A stretch of 64,000 nucleotides of DNA from Myxococcales bacterium (GTDB lineage: Bacteria; Myxococcota_A; Polyangia; Polyangiales; Houyiibacteriaceae), in assembly GCA_019637115.1 (NCBI GenBank), contig JAHBWH010000007.1:33573-97572 (forward strand). The letters run 5' to 3'. Within the stretch, counting starts at the first letter, position 1. Each line of letters opens with the position of its first letter. Position numbers and translations under genes: made by a program. Shown here in pieces: positions 16,077 through 25,417 of this stretch. A model generated the notes under the pieces. It was not told where the DNA came from, did no database searches, and was given only the letters and a program-made list of their open reading frames with translations.

Positions 16077-16109
16077 CGGCGCTCTCTGCGAGCACGCGCG
16101 AGAGCGCCG
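16077..16109. repeat. Inverted repeat, 10-bp arms
   Basis: CGGCGCTCTC and GAGAGCGCCG are a perfect 10-bp pair with a 13-base loop. It forms a very stable GC-rich hairpin in either strand's RNA. No T-run follows, so it is not a standard intrinsic terminator. Confidence 0.65.
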
Positions 16110-16216
16110 CTGAGGCACGCGCAGCGCGCGGAACGCCTGGGGAGAAACGGCGAAGCCCCCTCGGATCGCTCCTTGGAGGCTTCTGTTTACCGACCCTCGC
16201 CGTCGGTTGGCGACGA

Positions 16217-16243
16217 GAGAAAAATGGCTCCCCTCGCGGGAGC
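16217..16243 (-). terminator. Intrinsic terminator of the defence operon
   Basis: On the minus strand the stem GCTCCC-GCGAG-GGGAGC is followed by CATTTTTCTC. A 6-bp GC stem plus a run of T is a standard rho-independent signal, 123 bp after the last operon gene (stop at 16366). Confidence 0.7.
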
Positions 16244-16285
16244 TTGCGACGAAGCAGGCCGGATGAGGGCGCGGGCGCAAGTGGT

Positions 16286-16378
16286 GGATCTCGCAGGGGT
16301 CCCGGAGATCGCGGGCTTCCGAGAGCGCCTCGTGTGAAACAGCGGCGGGGGCGAGAGCCGAGACGCTACGACGAGGCG
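16286..16378 (+). repeat. Dispersed repeat, copy 2
   Basis: Same orientation as 10950-11042. Both copies share the order ATCTCG...CGCGGG...TCGTGTGAA...AGAGCCGAG...CGACGA. The copy runs into the last 13 bases of the Cas4-like gene, so the gene's end may derive from the repeat. Confidence 0.58.
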
Positions 16379-17532
16379 GGATGGCCAACTGCATAGACCT
16401 CCGTCCAGGGCCGAACTTCGAACGTCTTGCCTTCGTCACGCACCACGACATCCAGGAGGCGGACACAGCTACCGGCTTCGAAAGGCGGGAGGTGCTGGCC
16501 GACTGCTGCGTCGTACACGACGTTGACCTCACGCCCGCTCGTCTCGGCGAGGAAGCCGTTGGGCGACGGCTCTGCGCTGACCGTCACCTCGAGGTCCGTC
16601 GTACCCGCGCGCGGGCGCCCAAGGCTTGCCTGGTACGCCCGCCAGCCGGCCGCACAGCGGGCGCGGGCGGGACAGTAGCCGCAGTCCTCGCCGGGGCGAG
16701 CTTCCGCCGGCGTGTCGGCCAACAGCCGCTTTGCGTCGTCGATGCTTTCTTCGAGGCGCCGCTCCGCAGCGAGCAGCTCCGCCTCGCCGATCCGCCACTC
16801 CGACCGCTCGTTCAGGTACTGGACTACCAGGCGTGCTGGTCGGAACCCTGTCCTGCGCCACCAGAGCACGCCGTACAGCTTCAGTTGCATCTCGTGCTCG
16901 GCCTTGCGCTTGCCCGTCTTGAAGTCGACGACCTGCACGTCGCCGTCGACGAGCTCAACGAGGTCGATGATGCCGCGAAACGGCAGTGCAGGATGATCCA
17001 CCTCAACCTCGCTGACTGCCCCACGCTGCTCGAGAAGCTGCATGGGTTCAACTGAGCTCGAGGGGGCGGCGCTTGCCCCGGTGGTCCGGGGCGCGGCGTC
17101 CAGAGGTGTGTACTGCTCGCGGAACAGCCGAATCGCGCGGTTGGCGAGTTCTCGTGGTGGGGTGCGAAGGACGAAGAAGGGGCCTGACCGGGGGTGACGC
17201 GCGAGTCGATCATTCCACTGGTCGACGGCTCGCGCGAAGTGGCCCCAGAAGTCGACTTCAGCAACGGCCTCCCTGAAGGCCGGCGAGGTGATGCTCGGAA
17301 GCCCGCGCTTCCCCAATGCCCGAACGAGCAGCTCGATTCCCTCGTGCACGATGGTGCCCTCGAGCGCCTTCGGGTGCGGTCGCTGCGGGAATCGGCCGTG
17401 TTCCCCCCACTCCGAGTGGAGGAGCTGCCACTTGCGCGGGCAGGCGCCAATAGCCTGGAGGCTCGAGAAGCTGAAGTGGTCAGGAGGCGCGGCCCAGCTG
17501 GTCGGCGCCTCCAGCTGGTAGAAGCTGGTCAT
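16366..17532 (-). CDS. Cas4/RecB-like PD-(D/E)XK nuclease with a Fe-S cluster signature
   Basis: 388 aa, last gene of the defence operon; its ATG overlaps the helicase stop (ATGA). An N-terminal cysteine (GACPRKW, near residue 32) and a C-terminal C-x2-C-x5-C (EDCGYCPARARCAAGW, near 285) match the 4Fe-4S ligands of Cas4/AddB-type nucleases. The catalytic core is GIIDLVEL, then VVDFKTGKRK and the QLKLYGVL helix, i.e. D...DxK...Q..Y. It predicts a DNA exonuclease or end-processing nuclease working with the operon's helicases. Residues 310-388 extend past the usual fold into a beta-rich tail. Full length. Confidence 0.9.
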   Translation of the reverse strand: MTSFYQLEAPTSWAAPPDHFSFSSLQAIGACPRKWQLLHSEWGEHGRFPQRPHPKALEGTIVHEGIELLVRALGKRGLPSITSPAFREAVAEVDFWGHFARAVDQWNDRLARHPRSGPFFVLRTPPRELANRAIRLFREQYTPLDAAPRTTGASAAPSSSVEPMQLLEQRGAVSEVEVDHPALPFRGIIDLVELVDGDVQVVDFKTGKRKAEHEMQLKLYGVLWWRRTGFRPARLVVQYLNERSEWRIGEAELLAAERRLEESIDDAKRLLADTPAEARPGEDCGYCPARARCAAGWRAYQASLGRPRAGTTDLEVTVSAEPSPNGFLAETSGREVNVVYDAAVGQHLPPFEAGSCVRLLDVVVRDEGKTFEVRPWTEVYAVGHPASS

Positions 17533-20500
17533 GGCGTCGATCCGTCTGGGAGCTGCAGCTGTCGAACGGCTTCGGGGAGGTCGTGAACGAGCGTGAAGGC
17601 ATCGAGCTCGACCACCTCTTGGAATGCGAGCTGAGCGGCGCCGGTGACATCCGAAGGCCGGAGCGTCGGGTCCACCAGCGGATGATGGACGTCGAGCCAG
17701 ACTCGCCCGCTGGCGGCTTCGAACTGCATCGGGACGACCACTCCGTCTGTCGTGACGGCTTCCTGAACCGAGATCCCCCGCAGGCCCAGGTACTCGCGCA
17801 ACCCGATCAGGGACTGCGCCTTGTCGGCATCACCGACAGCGGGGACCTCGCCCGTTCGCACATGGCGAAGCAATGCCAGTGCGAGGTGCCGGTCGAGCGA
17901 CGCGTGGATCCAGTTGTTGCCGTAGTGCCGGATGCACCGGTAGCAGGACGACGAACAGTCGCAGTCGTCCAGCAGCTTCTCTGTGGCATCGAGGACCTGC
18001 TCGAGCGCATCCCCGACCGCCCGCGCATACCCGGCTCCGCCGGGAAGCAGGTCGTATAGGTAGAGCTGGGCCTCGTCGGTGCGTCCGCCGAGCACTGGCG
18101 CCCACCAGCCCGAAAGCTCCCCTTCGTCGATCTGCAGCTCGCGAGAGGCCGCAAGAGCAATGGCTTCGACCAGCGACGTCAGCGCCATGCGTGCTGCACG
18201 GCTGAGCAAGCCTTGGGTCGTCGGCGTGCCGAGGCGCATGGGGTCGCCGACCTTCAACCGCAGCAGCAACGCGTCCGTGGGGAAGCGGTGGCCGAGGTAG
18301 AACGGCCCGTGCGCGACGCCGACGCAGATCGCGCCCTTCTCCAGGGGATGACGATGCTGAACGGGGTTGCCGCCCTTCGTCAGCGTCGTGTTGGTGAACC
18401 CCGGGCCGTACTCTGGCTCCGAACGGCCGCAGTCCGGGCACACGCGGAAGCCACGCTCGCCGACGCCCTTGTTCACGACCGCGAGCATCCTCGGCCCAGT
18501 CCAGATCCGGAGCCGGCCAGCGCAGGCTTCCAGATGCCAATCTTCTGGCGGATCCTGTACTTCGAGCCGCGCGCGATCCGTCATTCCCGCATAGGTGATG
18601 GCCTGCCCGCGATCGACCTCTCGCTTGGTGTTGATATCCGGCGCGAAGCCCGCCGGCGTGATGAACTCCGCGTGCGCGACCTGGTCGCTCCCGCAGCAGG
18701 GGCAGAGCGTCATCGCCGAGGCCGAGGGGTCCAAGCTCACGAAGCTGCATGCTCGGCACGCCGTGTACGGCTGGCGCCGCGACAGCGTGGGTTCCGGCGT
18801 CGGCTCGTAGGGTGAGAACAGGGCAGCGGACTCGAACCGCCACTTGTCGATGGTGAGGCTGCGACCCGGCGCGTACTCGGTCAGCGCAAGTTGCAGGTCA
18901 CGCTGGGGCTCGTAGTCGAACGTCCGGCGACCGGTCGGATCACCTGGCCGCCGCGGCTTGGAGACCCAGAACGACACGACGTCGGTGGGAAAGGCGTAGC
19001 GCGGGAACACGGCGCGGCCGATGAGCGTCTGCAGTAGCTCGTCCTCGAGGCGGCGTTCGAGAGCTTCTCGTTCAAGCCCCTCCAGCTCGTCGCGCTTCGC
19101 GAACTCCTCGACGGGCAGAACGTCGCGCAGTCGCGCCTTCAGGCGTGGCACCGCCTCAGCTATCGTCTGCTCAACTTTGGGGATCGCCTCGTCGAGACCA
19201 TACGAGAACGTCGGCGCCCAGTGGCGCAGTTCTTCTCGTAGCGTGGCCTCGTTGTCGGTCAGCCAGGCCTCAAGGCGCTCCAGCGAACACGGATGGGCCT
19301 CGGAGAGAAACTGCTCCACTGTGCCAAGGGACTCGAAGAGGATGTAGGCACTCGAACCGGTGTCGGTCGGCACCCGCTCATGGAAGAAGCGCTGCACCAG
19401 GTACGCGTGGATGTGGCGCTCCAGGACCTGCTGGTTCTCCACGTAGACGATCGGGGCCCGCACATCGCCCGAGATGATTGCCGCGGGATGCTCGAAGAAG
19501 TGCGAGTCGTGCGAGGTGCCGTGCGCGTACGTCACGACCGAGGCAATGGAGCGCCCGCGGCGGCCGGCGCGACCAGCTCGCTGCTGGTAGTTCGCGACAT
19601 GCGGCGGCACGTTCCGTAGGGCGACGCCCGACAGTGCCCCGATGTCGATGCCAACCTCCATCGTCGTCGTGCAGCTGAGGACGTCGATGGGGGGCTTGCC
19701 GTCCAACGGGATGTCCTGGAACCGGAGCTCGTACTCCTCCACCTTGTTGAAGGCGCTGTCATCGGCGTTGCCGGTGAGCTGAGCCGAGTGCTCGGCCGCC
19801 GAAAGCCCAAAGGGCTCGAGCGACGCTGGTTCGAAGGCACGAAGGACCTGGTCGCGGTAGAAACCTGTCCGGGCGTCCAGGTAGGCCGGGTCGGCTTCGA
19901 CCAGCCGCCCGCAGCATCCAGGGCAGATGTCCTCAAGGGATTCCGGGTGGATCCGACCGCAGTCCACGCAGCGCAGCCACGACGCATCGAGGCGTAGATT
20001 CAAGCTCAACCCGAGTGGCCGCAGGTAGTAGAGGTCGCCCTCGAAGTCGAGGACCTCGCTGTTTCGCACGAGCGCTTTGAACCAGTCGGCGACCTTGGTA
20101 GCGGCGTCCTCGTCGCCCCCCAAGACTCGAAGGACGTATTCGTCGAGGCGATTCGGCAGCACCTGGTTCATGAGCTCGGCGTTGATGCCTACAGGGCCCG
20201 CCCACCCCTCTCCCAAGTCCCGGAGCTCCGCACCGTCGGGTCGAAAGCTCCGACGTTCCAGGTGAAGCCGCACCCACGATCGAAACAGGACGCGGATCGC
20301 TTCGTCGTCGAGCCCAACGGCCGGGAAGTCCTCGAAGACGTGGTCGAGGTCCGGGTCCTCCTGGATGGTTCCCAGAGCCAACGACGGCAGGGAGTAGTAG
20401 CGATCGGTCAGCTCGCTGAAGAGCGCCTGTGCGAACGAGCTCGTCGGTCGAAGCCCACCTCGGTTGGCGAGCTTCATCGCCTCCTTGAGCGACTTGCCCT

Positions 20501-23351
20501 TCACCCGACGAAGGTGGTTGTGAAACTCGACCTCCTCGGCTGACGGGAAGAGGTCGTAGCCGCGGTTTCCACAAAGCCACACCACCGCGGGATACAGCCA
20601 GTGCATCCCCGTCAGCCCCTCCTGCTCTCGCAGCTCGTGAGCGGCGAGAGCGATGACCTGCCTGAACAAATCGCGCGCGTGGCTGTGCTCCAGAGCTGGA
20701 GCGAGGCGGGCAGCCTTCTGCCGGCCATCGCTGAAGACGAGCACCTTCCTGCCATGGTTCGGCAGCTTCGGGTCCAGCTTCTGCGGCGCTTGCTCAGCGA
20801 ACTGAGCCTCGATGAGTGCCGTGAATGGCTGCTCGCCACGCGTCCGGAAGTCGTAGATCCGTGCACGGGACGGCGCGCTGGGCTGGCACATCGCACAGCG
20901 CCCGAACTCAGGCTGGCGGCCACCGTCGCCATCCACGCAGATGTAGAGGCTTCGGACCTCGTCGTCCGCGTACCGGACGTGCGGGTCGAGGTAGCCAGTC
21001 TTGAGGTGAACGCGCAGCTCCTCGGTCCGCTCCGGGTACCGAGGCGTGACCGGCAAGAGCTGGAAGCGAACCAGGTTGCCTTCCGTCTCACCCCAGAGGA
21101 ACTCGATGGTGTCGAGTGTTCCCGACTCAGCGTACGCAAGCACGTACGGCGTCCCACACGAGCGGCACGACGCGAGCTCGAAGACACGAGATCCGCAGGC
21201 GTCACAGGTCGCGCGAGGAAACGAGAAGAGCTTCCCGACGACGGCCTCTTCACTCGGCTCGGCTTGGCGACCCGAGCAGCAGGGATTCACGCATGCGTAG
21301 AGACCGTGCAGCCCACGGAACATGCCGTGCACCCGCGTGGGTACGAGGCCCGGGCTGTCCGGCTTCTTCCGGGCCAGCGTACCCAGGGCGAGCAGCGCTT
21401 GCAGCGCACGCTCTTTCCTCGGGTGACCTGGGAAAACTCGGTCTGCGAGCTCGCTCAGGGCCCTGGCATTGCCGGCGGCCTCGAGCACCAGTTGATTGAC
21501 CATCGGGCGCTGTGACAACGCATCGTGCAGGGCCGCCAGGAGGCTTGCCTCGTCTTCTGACGAGGCCGACTGCCCGTAGAACGCGAGCACCGGAGAGAGG
21601 CACCGCGCGAGCGCCTCGCCAGTCAGTGCCCGGTTGAGCGCGTTCAAGTCAACCGATGCGAGGAGGTCCGCCTCTTCCCCAGTCGCGGGAGCCGCCGGCT
21701 CAGGGACTTCACGTGTGCCCGTGATGGCAGTGAAGTCGTCGGGCGTCTTGCCCGACAGGTCGGCTGCGAAGCGCCGGATGTTCGACAATGCCGCAGCGTC
21801 CGTGCCCAAGGAGGCGCTCGTGGCGATGACTCGCAACTTGTCCGGCCGATCGTGAATCCCGAGGCGTGCGCGAAGCCGCCGGAGCAGGAACGCCACCTCC
21901 GCCCCCTTGGCCCCGCGGTACATGTGGGCTTCGTCAAGAACGAGAAGAAGTTGTGCGTCGTCCCGCTCGAGCCAGCGGCGCGTCTCGCTGAAGATGGGGC
22001 GTTCGAACGGCCTCATCAGCATGTACTCGAGCATCGAGTAGTTCGTAACCAGGACGTCCGGGGAGTGGCCCGGTCGGGTGCCGACGCCGTGCACCATCTC
22101 GTGCCGCGTCAGGAGCTCACGGTCGCCCGGGGAGGTGTGCAGGCGGCGCTCCCAGTGGTGCTTCGTGTACTCCGTGCCCGCGCGCTCACCGGTCTGATAG
22201 GTCGCCCGACGTTCTTCATTCTTGGCGAAGAAGGCCCGCAGGTCCTTCGCGGGGTATCGTCCGAGTTCACGCAGCCGCTGCTCGAGGTCGGCGTCCATGT
22301 TCAGGTAGTACTCGAGCAGCGGCGCCACGCGTTCGCTGTCCTTCCCTCCCTTGCGCGGCCCGGGATACGGCGTGCGCCCCGTGTACATCCCGAAGCGCGG
22401 GAACCGAGCCGACGGCAGCTTCGAGAACTCCTCCGCTACAGCCTGCTCGCCGAAGAGCAAGCGAAGCCGCGACAGCTGGTCGTTCACGAGCGCATTCATC
22501 GGGTAGAGGATCAGCGCTCGTACGGCAGGCAGCGCGAAAGAGTCGGGCCGCTCGTGTGCTTCATCGTAGAGGGAGCCGAGCATCGGCACGAGGAAGCACT
22601 CCGTCTTGCCCGATCCCGTTCCCGTGGCGACGACGATGTCCTTGCCCTCGACGAGGAACGAGGTGAACGCGCGCTCCTGGTGTCCGTACATGCTGGGGTA
22701 GAGGATTCGACGCTCCTCCCCGCCGGCGCTGGCCCGGGTCGGGGTCATCGCCAGGCTCGAGAAGAACCTGCCGACATGGTCGGGCAGGCCGAGCTCATCG
22801 TAGCCCCGAGGCGACGACGCGTAGCGCGTGGTCGTCTCGATGAACGGCTCCTGGGCGAGCAGGTGGCCGCCGGCCTCGGTCTCGAGCAGTCGGCGACGTG
22901 CGCGAACTAGCGTTGGATCGCTCAGGGGGTAGGCGCTCTCGATGTATCCGCGCAGCGAGTCACTCAGCCGCTGGACCAGCCGGGTGGGCGTGAACCGGTC
23001 ATCCGTGATCGGCGGGCGCTCCAGCGCCGGTGGAGGTGAACTCGGCTTGGTCACCCGGACGCGTGCGCGAGGACGCGAGCGCTCGATAGGCTTCACAGGT
23101 TCGCTGGCACGGTCGACCCAGGCGGCCAGTGCCGCATCGACCGCATCGCTCATTCCAACGAGGCGGTCTCCGATGGACTCGGCGGTCTCACCCTCGAGAA
23201 GAGCGTCCAGGAAAGCGGAGGACACCTCTGTGACGCCGGAGAAGTCGAGAGTGATCCCTGGCTCGAGCTTGCGTCGCAGAAAGGCCGCGTCTCCGACGTC
23301 CAGGAGGCGCAGCGCATCGTCGGTGTACTTGGCGAGCTTGAGTGCGGTCAT
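17529..23351 (-). CDS. 1940-aa STAS-like (DUF4325) / DEAD helicase / DUF1998 protein
   Basis: ATG at 23351 overlaps the RelE-UvrD stop (ATGA). Residues 20-60 (GITLDFSGVTEVSSAFLDAL) match a DUF4325 STAS-like domain. Helicase motif I is VVATGTGSGKTECF near 243, motif II LVLDEAHMYRG near 472, motif III VIATSASLG, and motif VI NYQQRAGRAGRRGRS near 1257. Cysteine knuckles occur mid-protein (CDACGS, ASCRSCGTPY). The C-terminal MZB/DUF1998 domain has LYLYDLLPGGAGYA and the cluster CDCSSSCYRC near 1800. DUF1998 helicases occur as DrmA/DrmB in DISARM and as DruE in Druantia, with roles in duplex engagement. Here helicase and DUF1998 are one chain with an added N-terminal STAS-like domain. Confidence 0.9.
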   Translation of the reverse strand: MTALKLAKYTDDALRLLDVGDAAFLRRKLEPGITLDFSGVTEVSSAFLDALLEGETAESIGDRLVGMSDAVDAALAAWVDRASEPVKPIERSRPRARVRVTKPSSPPPALERPPITDDRFTPTRLVQRLSDSLRGYIESAYPLSDPTLVRARRRLLETEAGGHLLAQEPFIETTTRYASSPRGYDELGLPDHVGRFFSSLAMTPTRASAGGEERRILYPSMYGHQERAFTSFLVEGKDIVVATGTGSGKTECFLVPMLGSLYDEAHERPDSFALPAVRALILYPMNALVNDQLSRLRLLFGEQAVAEEFSKLPSARFPRFGMYTGRTPYPGPRKGGKDSERVAPLLEYYLNMDADLEQRLRELGRYPAKDLRAFFAKNEERRATYQTGERAGTEYTKHHWERRLHTSPGDRELLTRHEMVHGVGTRPGHSPDVLVTNYSMLEYMLMRPFERPIFSETRRWLERDDAQLLLVLDEAHMYRGAKGAEVAFLLRRLRARLGIHDRPDKLRVIATSASLGTDAAALSNIRRFAADLSGKTPDDFTAITGTREVPEPAAPATGEEADLLASVDLNALNRALTGEALARCLSPVLAFYGQSASSEDEASLLAALHDALSQRPMVNQLVLEAAGNARALSELADRVFPGHPRKERALQALLALGTLARKKPDSPGLVPTRVHGMFRGLHGLYACVNPCCSGRQAEPSEEAVVGKLFSFPRATCDACGSRVFELASCRSCGTPYVLAYAESGTLDTIEFLWGETEGNLVRFQLLPVTPRYPERTEELRVHLKTGYLDPHVRYADDEVRSLYICVDGDGGRQPEFGRCAMCQPSAPSRARIYDFRTRGEQPFTALIEAQFAEQAPQKLDPKLPNHGRKVLVFSDGRQKAARLAPALEHSHARDLFRQVIALAAHELREQEGLTGMHWLYPAVVWLCGNRGYDLFPSAEEVEFHNHLRRVKGKSLKEAMKLANRGGLRPTSSFAQALFSELTDRYYSLPSLALGTIQEDPDLDHVFEDFPAVGLDDEAIRVLFRSWVRLHLERRSFRPDGAELRDLGEGWAGPVGINAELMNQVLPNRLDEYVLRVLGGDEDAATKVADWFKALVRNSEVLDFEGDLYYLRPLGLSLNLRLDASWLRCVDCGRIHPESLEDICPGCCGRLVEADPAYLDARTGFYRDQVLRAFEPASLEPFGLSAAEHSAQLTGNADDSAFNKVEEYELRFQDIPLDGKPPIDVLSCTTTMEVGIDIGALSGVALRNVPPHVANYQQRAGRAGRRGRSIASVVTYAHGTSHDSHFFEHPAAIISGDVRAPIVYVENQQVLERHIHAYLVQRFFHERVPTDTGSSAYILFESLGTVEQFLSEAHPCSLERLEAWLTDNEATLREELRHWAPTFSYGLDEAIPKVEQTIAEAVPRLKARLRDVLPVEEFAKRDELEGLEREALERRLEDELLQTLIGRAVFPRYAFPTDVVSFWVSKPRRPGDPTGRRTFDYEPQRDLQLALTEYAPGRSLTIDKWRFESAALFSPYEPTPEPTLSRRQPYTACRACSFVSLDPSASAMTLCPCCGSDQVAHAEFITPAGFAPDINTKREVDRGQAITYAGMTDRARLEVQDPPEDWHLEACAGRLRIWTGPRMLAVVNKGVGERGFRVCPDCGRSEPEYGPGFTNTTLTKGGNPVQHRHPLEKGAICVGVAHGPFYLGHRFPTDALLLRLKVGDPMRLGTPTTQGLLSRAARMALTSLVEAIALAASRELQIDEGELSGWWAPVLGGRTDEAQLYLYDLLPGGAGYARAVGDALEQVLDATEKLLDDCDCSSSCYRCIRHYGNNWIHASLDRHLALALLRHVRTGEVPAVGDADKAQSLIGLREYLGLRGISVQEAVTTDGVVVPMQFEAASGRVWLDVHHPLVDPTLRPSDVTGAAQLAFQEVVELDAFTLVHDLPEAVRQLQLPDGSTP

Positions 23352-25417
23352 CGCGCGTCCTCCACGTGCCAGTCGTCGGTGTTCAGCTCGAGAAGCGCAT
23401 CGTGCCGACATCCGTCGGGGACGACGAGCATCAGCCCTCGCATGGCTCGAGTGAGCCCCACGTAGAGAAGACGCCGCTCATGTCGCATGCGCTCGTCGAA
23501 GAGCTCGGGATCGTCGAAGTCCTCCGCCACCGGATACGTCCCGTCGTGGAAGCCTGCCGCCACCACGATCGGGAACTCGAGGCCCTTCGCGCTGTAGAGG
23601 GTGATCACCTTGACAACGTCCGCAGCGAGGTCGAGCTCACGGCCGGCAAAGTAGCGCGCCGGCAGCCCAGCGTCGGAGAGAGATTGCGCGAGGTTTTCGC
23701 CAACGGCTCCGGCGGGAACGAGGACGGCGGCTGCACTCGGACGCAGATGGAGATGCCGCGACATCTGCCGCACGAACCGTGCGATCCACTCCGCCTCGTT
23801 TGCTTCGTCGACGCCGCGAACAAGCACCGGTAGCGGCCCCTCATGGACACTGTTCGATGCCTCCAGCTTCTCGTCCGTCTCGGGCCGGAGCATTGTGAAA
23901 GCCGCGCGGTCGATCTCCTTGGTCGAGCGGTAGTTTCGACGAAGGACGGCTGTGCGGCCACGGAACTGAAGCCGAGGATGCGCTGCCGACCAGGTGTAGT
24001 TACGCGAGTAGATGGACTGCTTCGAGTCGGCGGCGAAGAACAGGCCCTCTGGTGTGCGGGCCACCTCGGCCATGAGCGCAAGTGCCGTTGGGCTGAGATC
24101 TTGCGCTTCGTCGACGAACACAAAGTCCCATTGGAGGTTGGAGCTCCCCGCGCGGACGACCTCGAGCGCCTCCTTTCTCAGGGCCGGAAACCGCTCGCCT
24201 GCATGCTCGAGGAACACTTGCCGTAGCTCCCACAGGGTCTCACGGAGGCCTTCGTTGAAGGCCACGCCCCGGCCTGGCCGCGGCGCGGCCTTGTACTCAT
24301 CGACGGTGCGGAGATCTCGGCCGTCGATGATCCAATCGAACTCCTCCACGATGTACTTGTCGGAGAGCCGGTCGAGCGCCCGCTTCCTGCGTTTCGCCTC
24401 GAAGGCCGAGGGGCTCGTCGGTACGAATGCGCTCCTGAGCTTCTTCAGTCGCTTCATCGCGTCGTAGTCGGACTCCAACGCGCCGACCTTGCGCCGCTCC
24501 GAGACGACCTCGCGCGCGATCTGGTCGACCGTCGCAACACGAACGCGAGCCATCTGCGCTGGGCTCAGGATCTGCTCGAGCAGCTGCCGGGTTACGGTAA
24601 GGAGGGCGCGGGTGTAGGTTGTGAAGAGGACCGTCTCGTCGCCCGTGGCCCCGGCGCTCTCGAGCACCTCCTTGACGCGGTAGAGCGCCACGGTGCTCTT
24701 GCCGGTTCCGGCCCCCCCGCGAACCATCGTCGGACCCTTCATCGCCCAGCGCGTGAGCCGTACCTGGTCCTCATCCAGCCGGAGCAGGAAGCCCAGGAGG
24801 TCGCCCTCCTTGTACCGAACGAGATGCTCGGTAGACGGAACGACGAGGTCCGGCTGTTGGGCGACCACCTCCAGGCTCGGCGGAAACATGGCGTCCAGAA
24901 CCCGCGCAAGTACATCGCCGCCAACCGGGGCCTCGAGCAGGTCCTCCTCCGTCTTGCAGCGGAGAAGGAACGGGTAGGCTCCGGCGGGGACGCTCTGCTC
25001 TTTCAGCCAGTCCTTCGTGATCGCGATGGGCAAAGCCTTCACGGTCGATGCGGGCTCGAAGGTGAAGCTCGGTGGAGTAGCAGCCTCGAGCACGTCGTCG
25101 AGGTCGTCGTCGAAGTCCGGCGGGAGCTGCGGGGACTGGTCGCCATCGGGAATAGCCCGGTAGGTGTCTTCCTGGCGCCGGCGTACGCCGAGCAGGCTGA
25201 CCCAGTCGTCCCCAAAGCGATAGAACACGCGATGGTCACCGACCCGAAGCCGATAGATGCCATCCCCGCCCTGGAGCTTCTTCTTCAGCTTTCCGTCGGG
25301 AAACGGATCGGTGACGAGCCAGTTGATCTTCTCCCACAGTGAGGCGGCGCGCTCCGCCGGGAACACCAGCAGTTCGCGCATACATGTGGGCTTGATGGTG
25401 ATCTGACGCTTGCTCAT
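23348..25417 (-). CDS. RelE-fold domain fused to a UvrD/Rep-family helicase
   Basis: 689 aa, ATG at 25417 overlapping the previous stop. Residues 1-85 resemble a RelE/ParE toxin fold (IYRLRVGDHRVFYRFGDDWV, SLLGVRRRQEDTYR). From about 235 it is an SF1A helicase: motif I RGGAGTGKSTVALY near 239, motif II FVFVDEAQDLSP near 437, motif IV RRNYRSTKEID, VKVITLYSAKGLEFPIVVAA, and motif VI LLYVGLTRAMRGL near 654. UvrD-like helicases unwind 3'-5'. A RelE-fold at the N-terminus may bind RNA or the ribosome, or serve as a regulatory domain. RelE catalytic residues are not clearly preserved, so nuclease activity is not assumed. Confidence 0.9.
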   Translation of the reverse strand: MSKRQITIKPTCMRELLVFPAERAASLWEKINWLVTDPFPDGKLKKKLQGGDGIYRLRVGDHRVFYRFGDDWVSLLGVRRRQEDTYRAIPDGDQSPQLPPDFDDDLDDVLEAATPPSFTFEPASTVKALPIAITKDWLKEQSVPAGAYPFLLRCKTEEDLLEAPVGGDVLARVLDAMFPPSLEVVAQQPDLVVPSTEHLVRYKEGDLLGFLLRLDEDQVRLTRWAMKGPTMVRGGAGTGKSTVALYRVKEVLESAGATGDETVLFTTYTRALLTVTRQLLEQILSPAQMARVRVATVDQIAREVVSERRKVGALESDYDAMKRLKKLRSAFVPTSPSAFEAKRRKRALDRLSDKYIVEEFDWIIDGRDLRTVDEYKAAPRPGRGVAFNEGLRETLWELRQVFLEHAGERFPALRKEALEVVRAGSSNLQWDFVFVDEAQDLSPTALALMAEVARTPEGLFFAADSKQSIYSRNYTWSAAHPRLQFRGRTAVLRRNYRSTKEIDRAAFTMLRPETDEKLEASNSVHEGPLPVLVRGVDEANEAEWIARFVRQMSRHLHLRPSAAAVLVPAGAVGENLAQSLSDAGLPARYFAGRELDLAADVVKVITLYSAKGLEFPIVVAAGFHDGTYPVAEDFDDPELFDERMRHERRLLYVGLTRAMRGLMLVVPDGCRHDALLELNTDDWHVEDAR

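Larger units (their letters stand above)
15663..16216. other. Non-coding stretch with hairpins
   Basis: No reading frame here has convincing coding character. The region holds two strong inverted repeats (listed separately), a repeated GATGATCAA motif near 15901-15918 with a further GATCAACAGG near 15790, and an imperfect stem AAGCCCCC...GGAGGCTT near 16151-16182. I see no tRNA cloverleaf or CRISPR-like repeat. Confidence 0.6.

Noticed and set aside
15663..16365. Possible tRNA or CRISPR array in the hairpin-rich gap
   Set aside because: No cloverleaf, no CCA end and no regularly spaced repeats; only isolated inverted repeats.
16366..17532. Cas4-like gene taken as evidence of a CRISPR-Cas locus
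   Set aside because: No cas1/cas2 or repeat-spacer array anywhere in the window; Cas4-type nucleases are common outside CRISPR.
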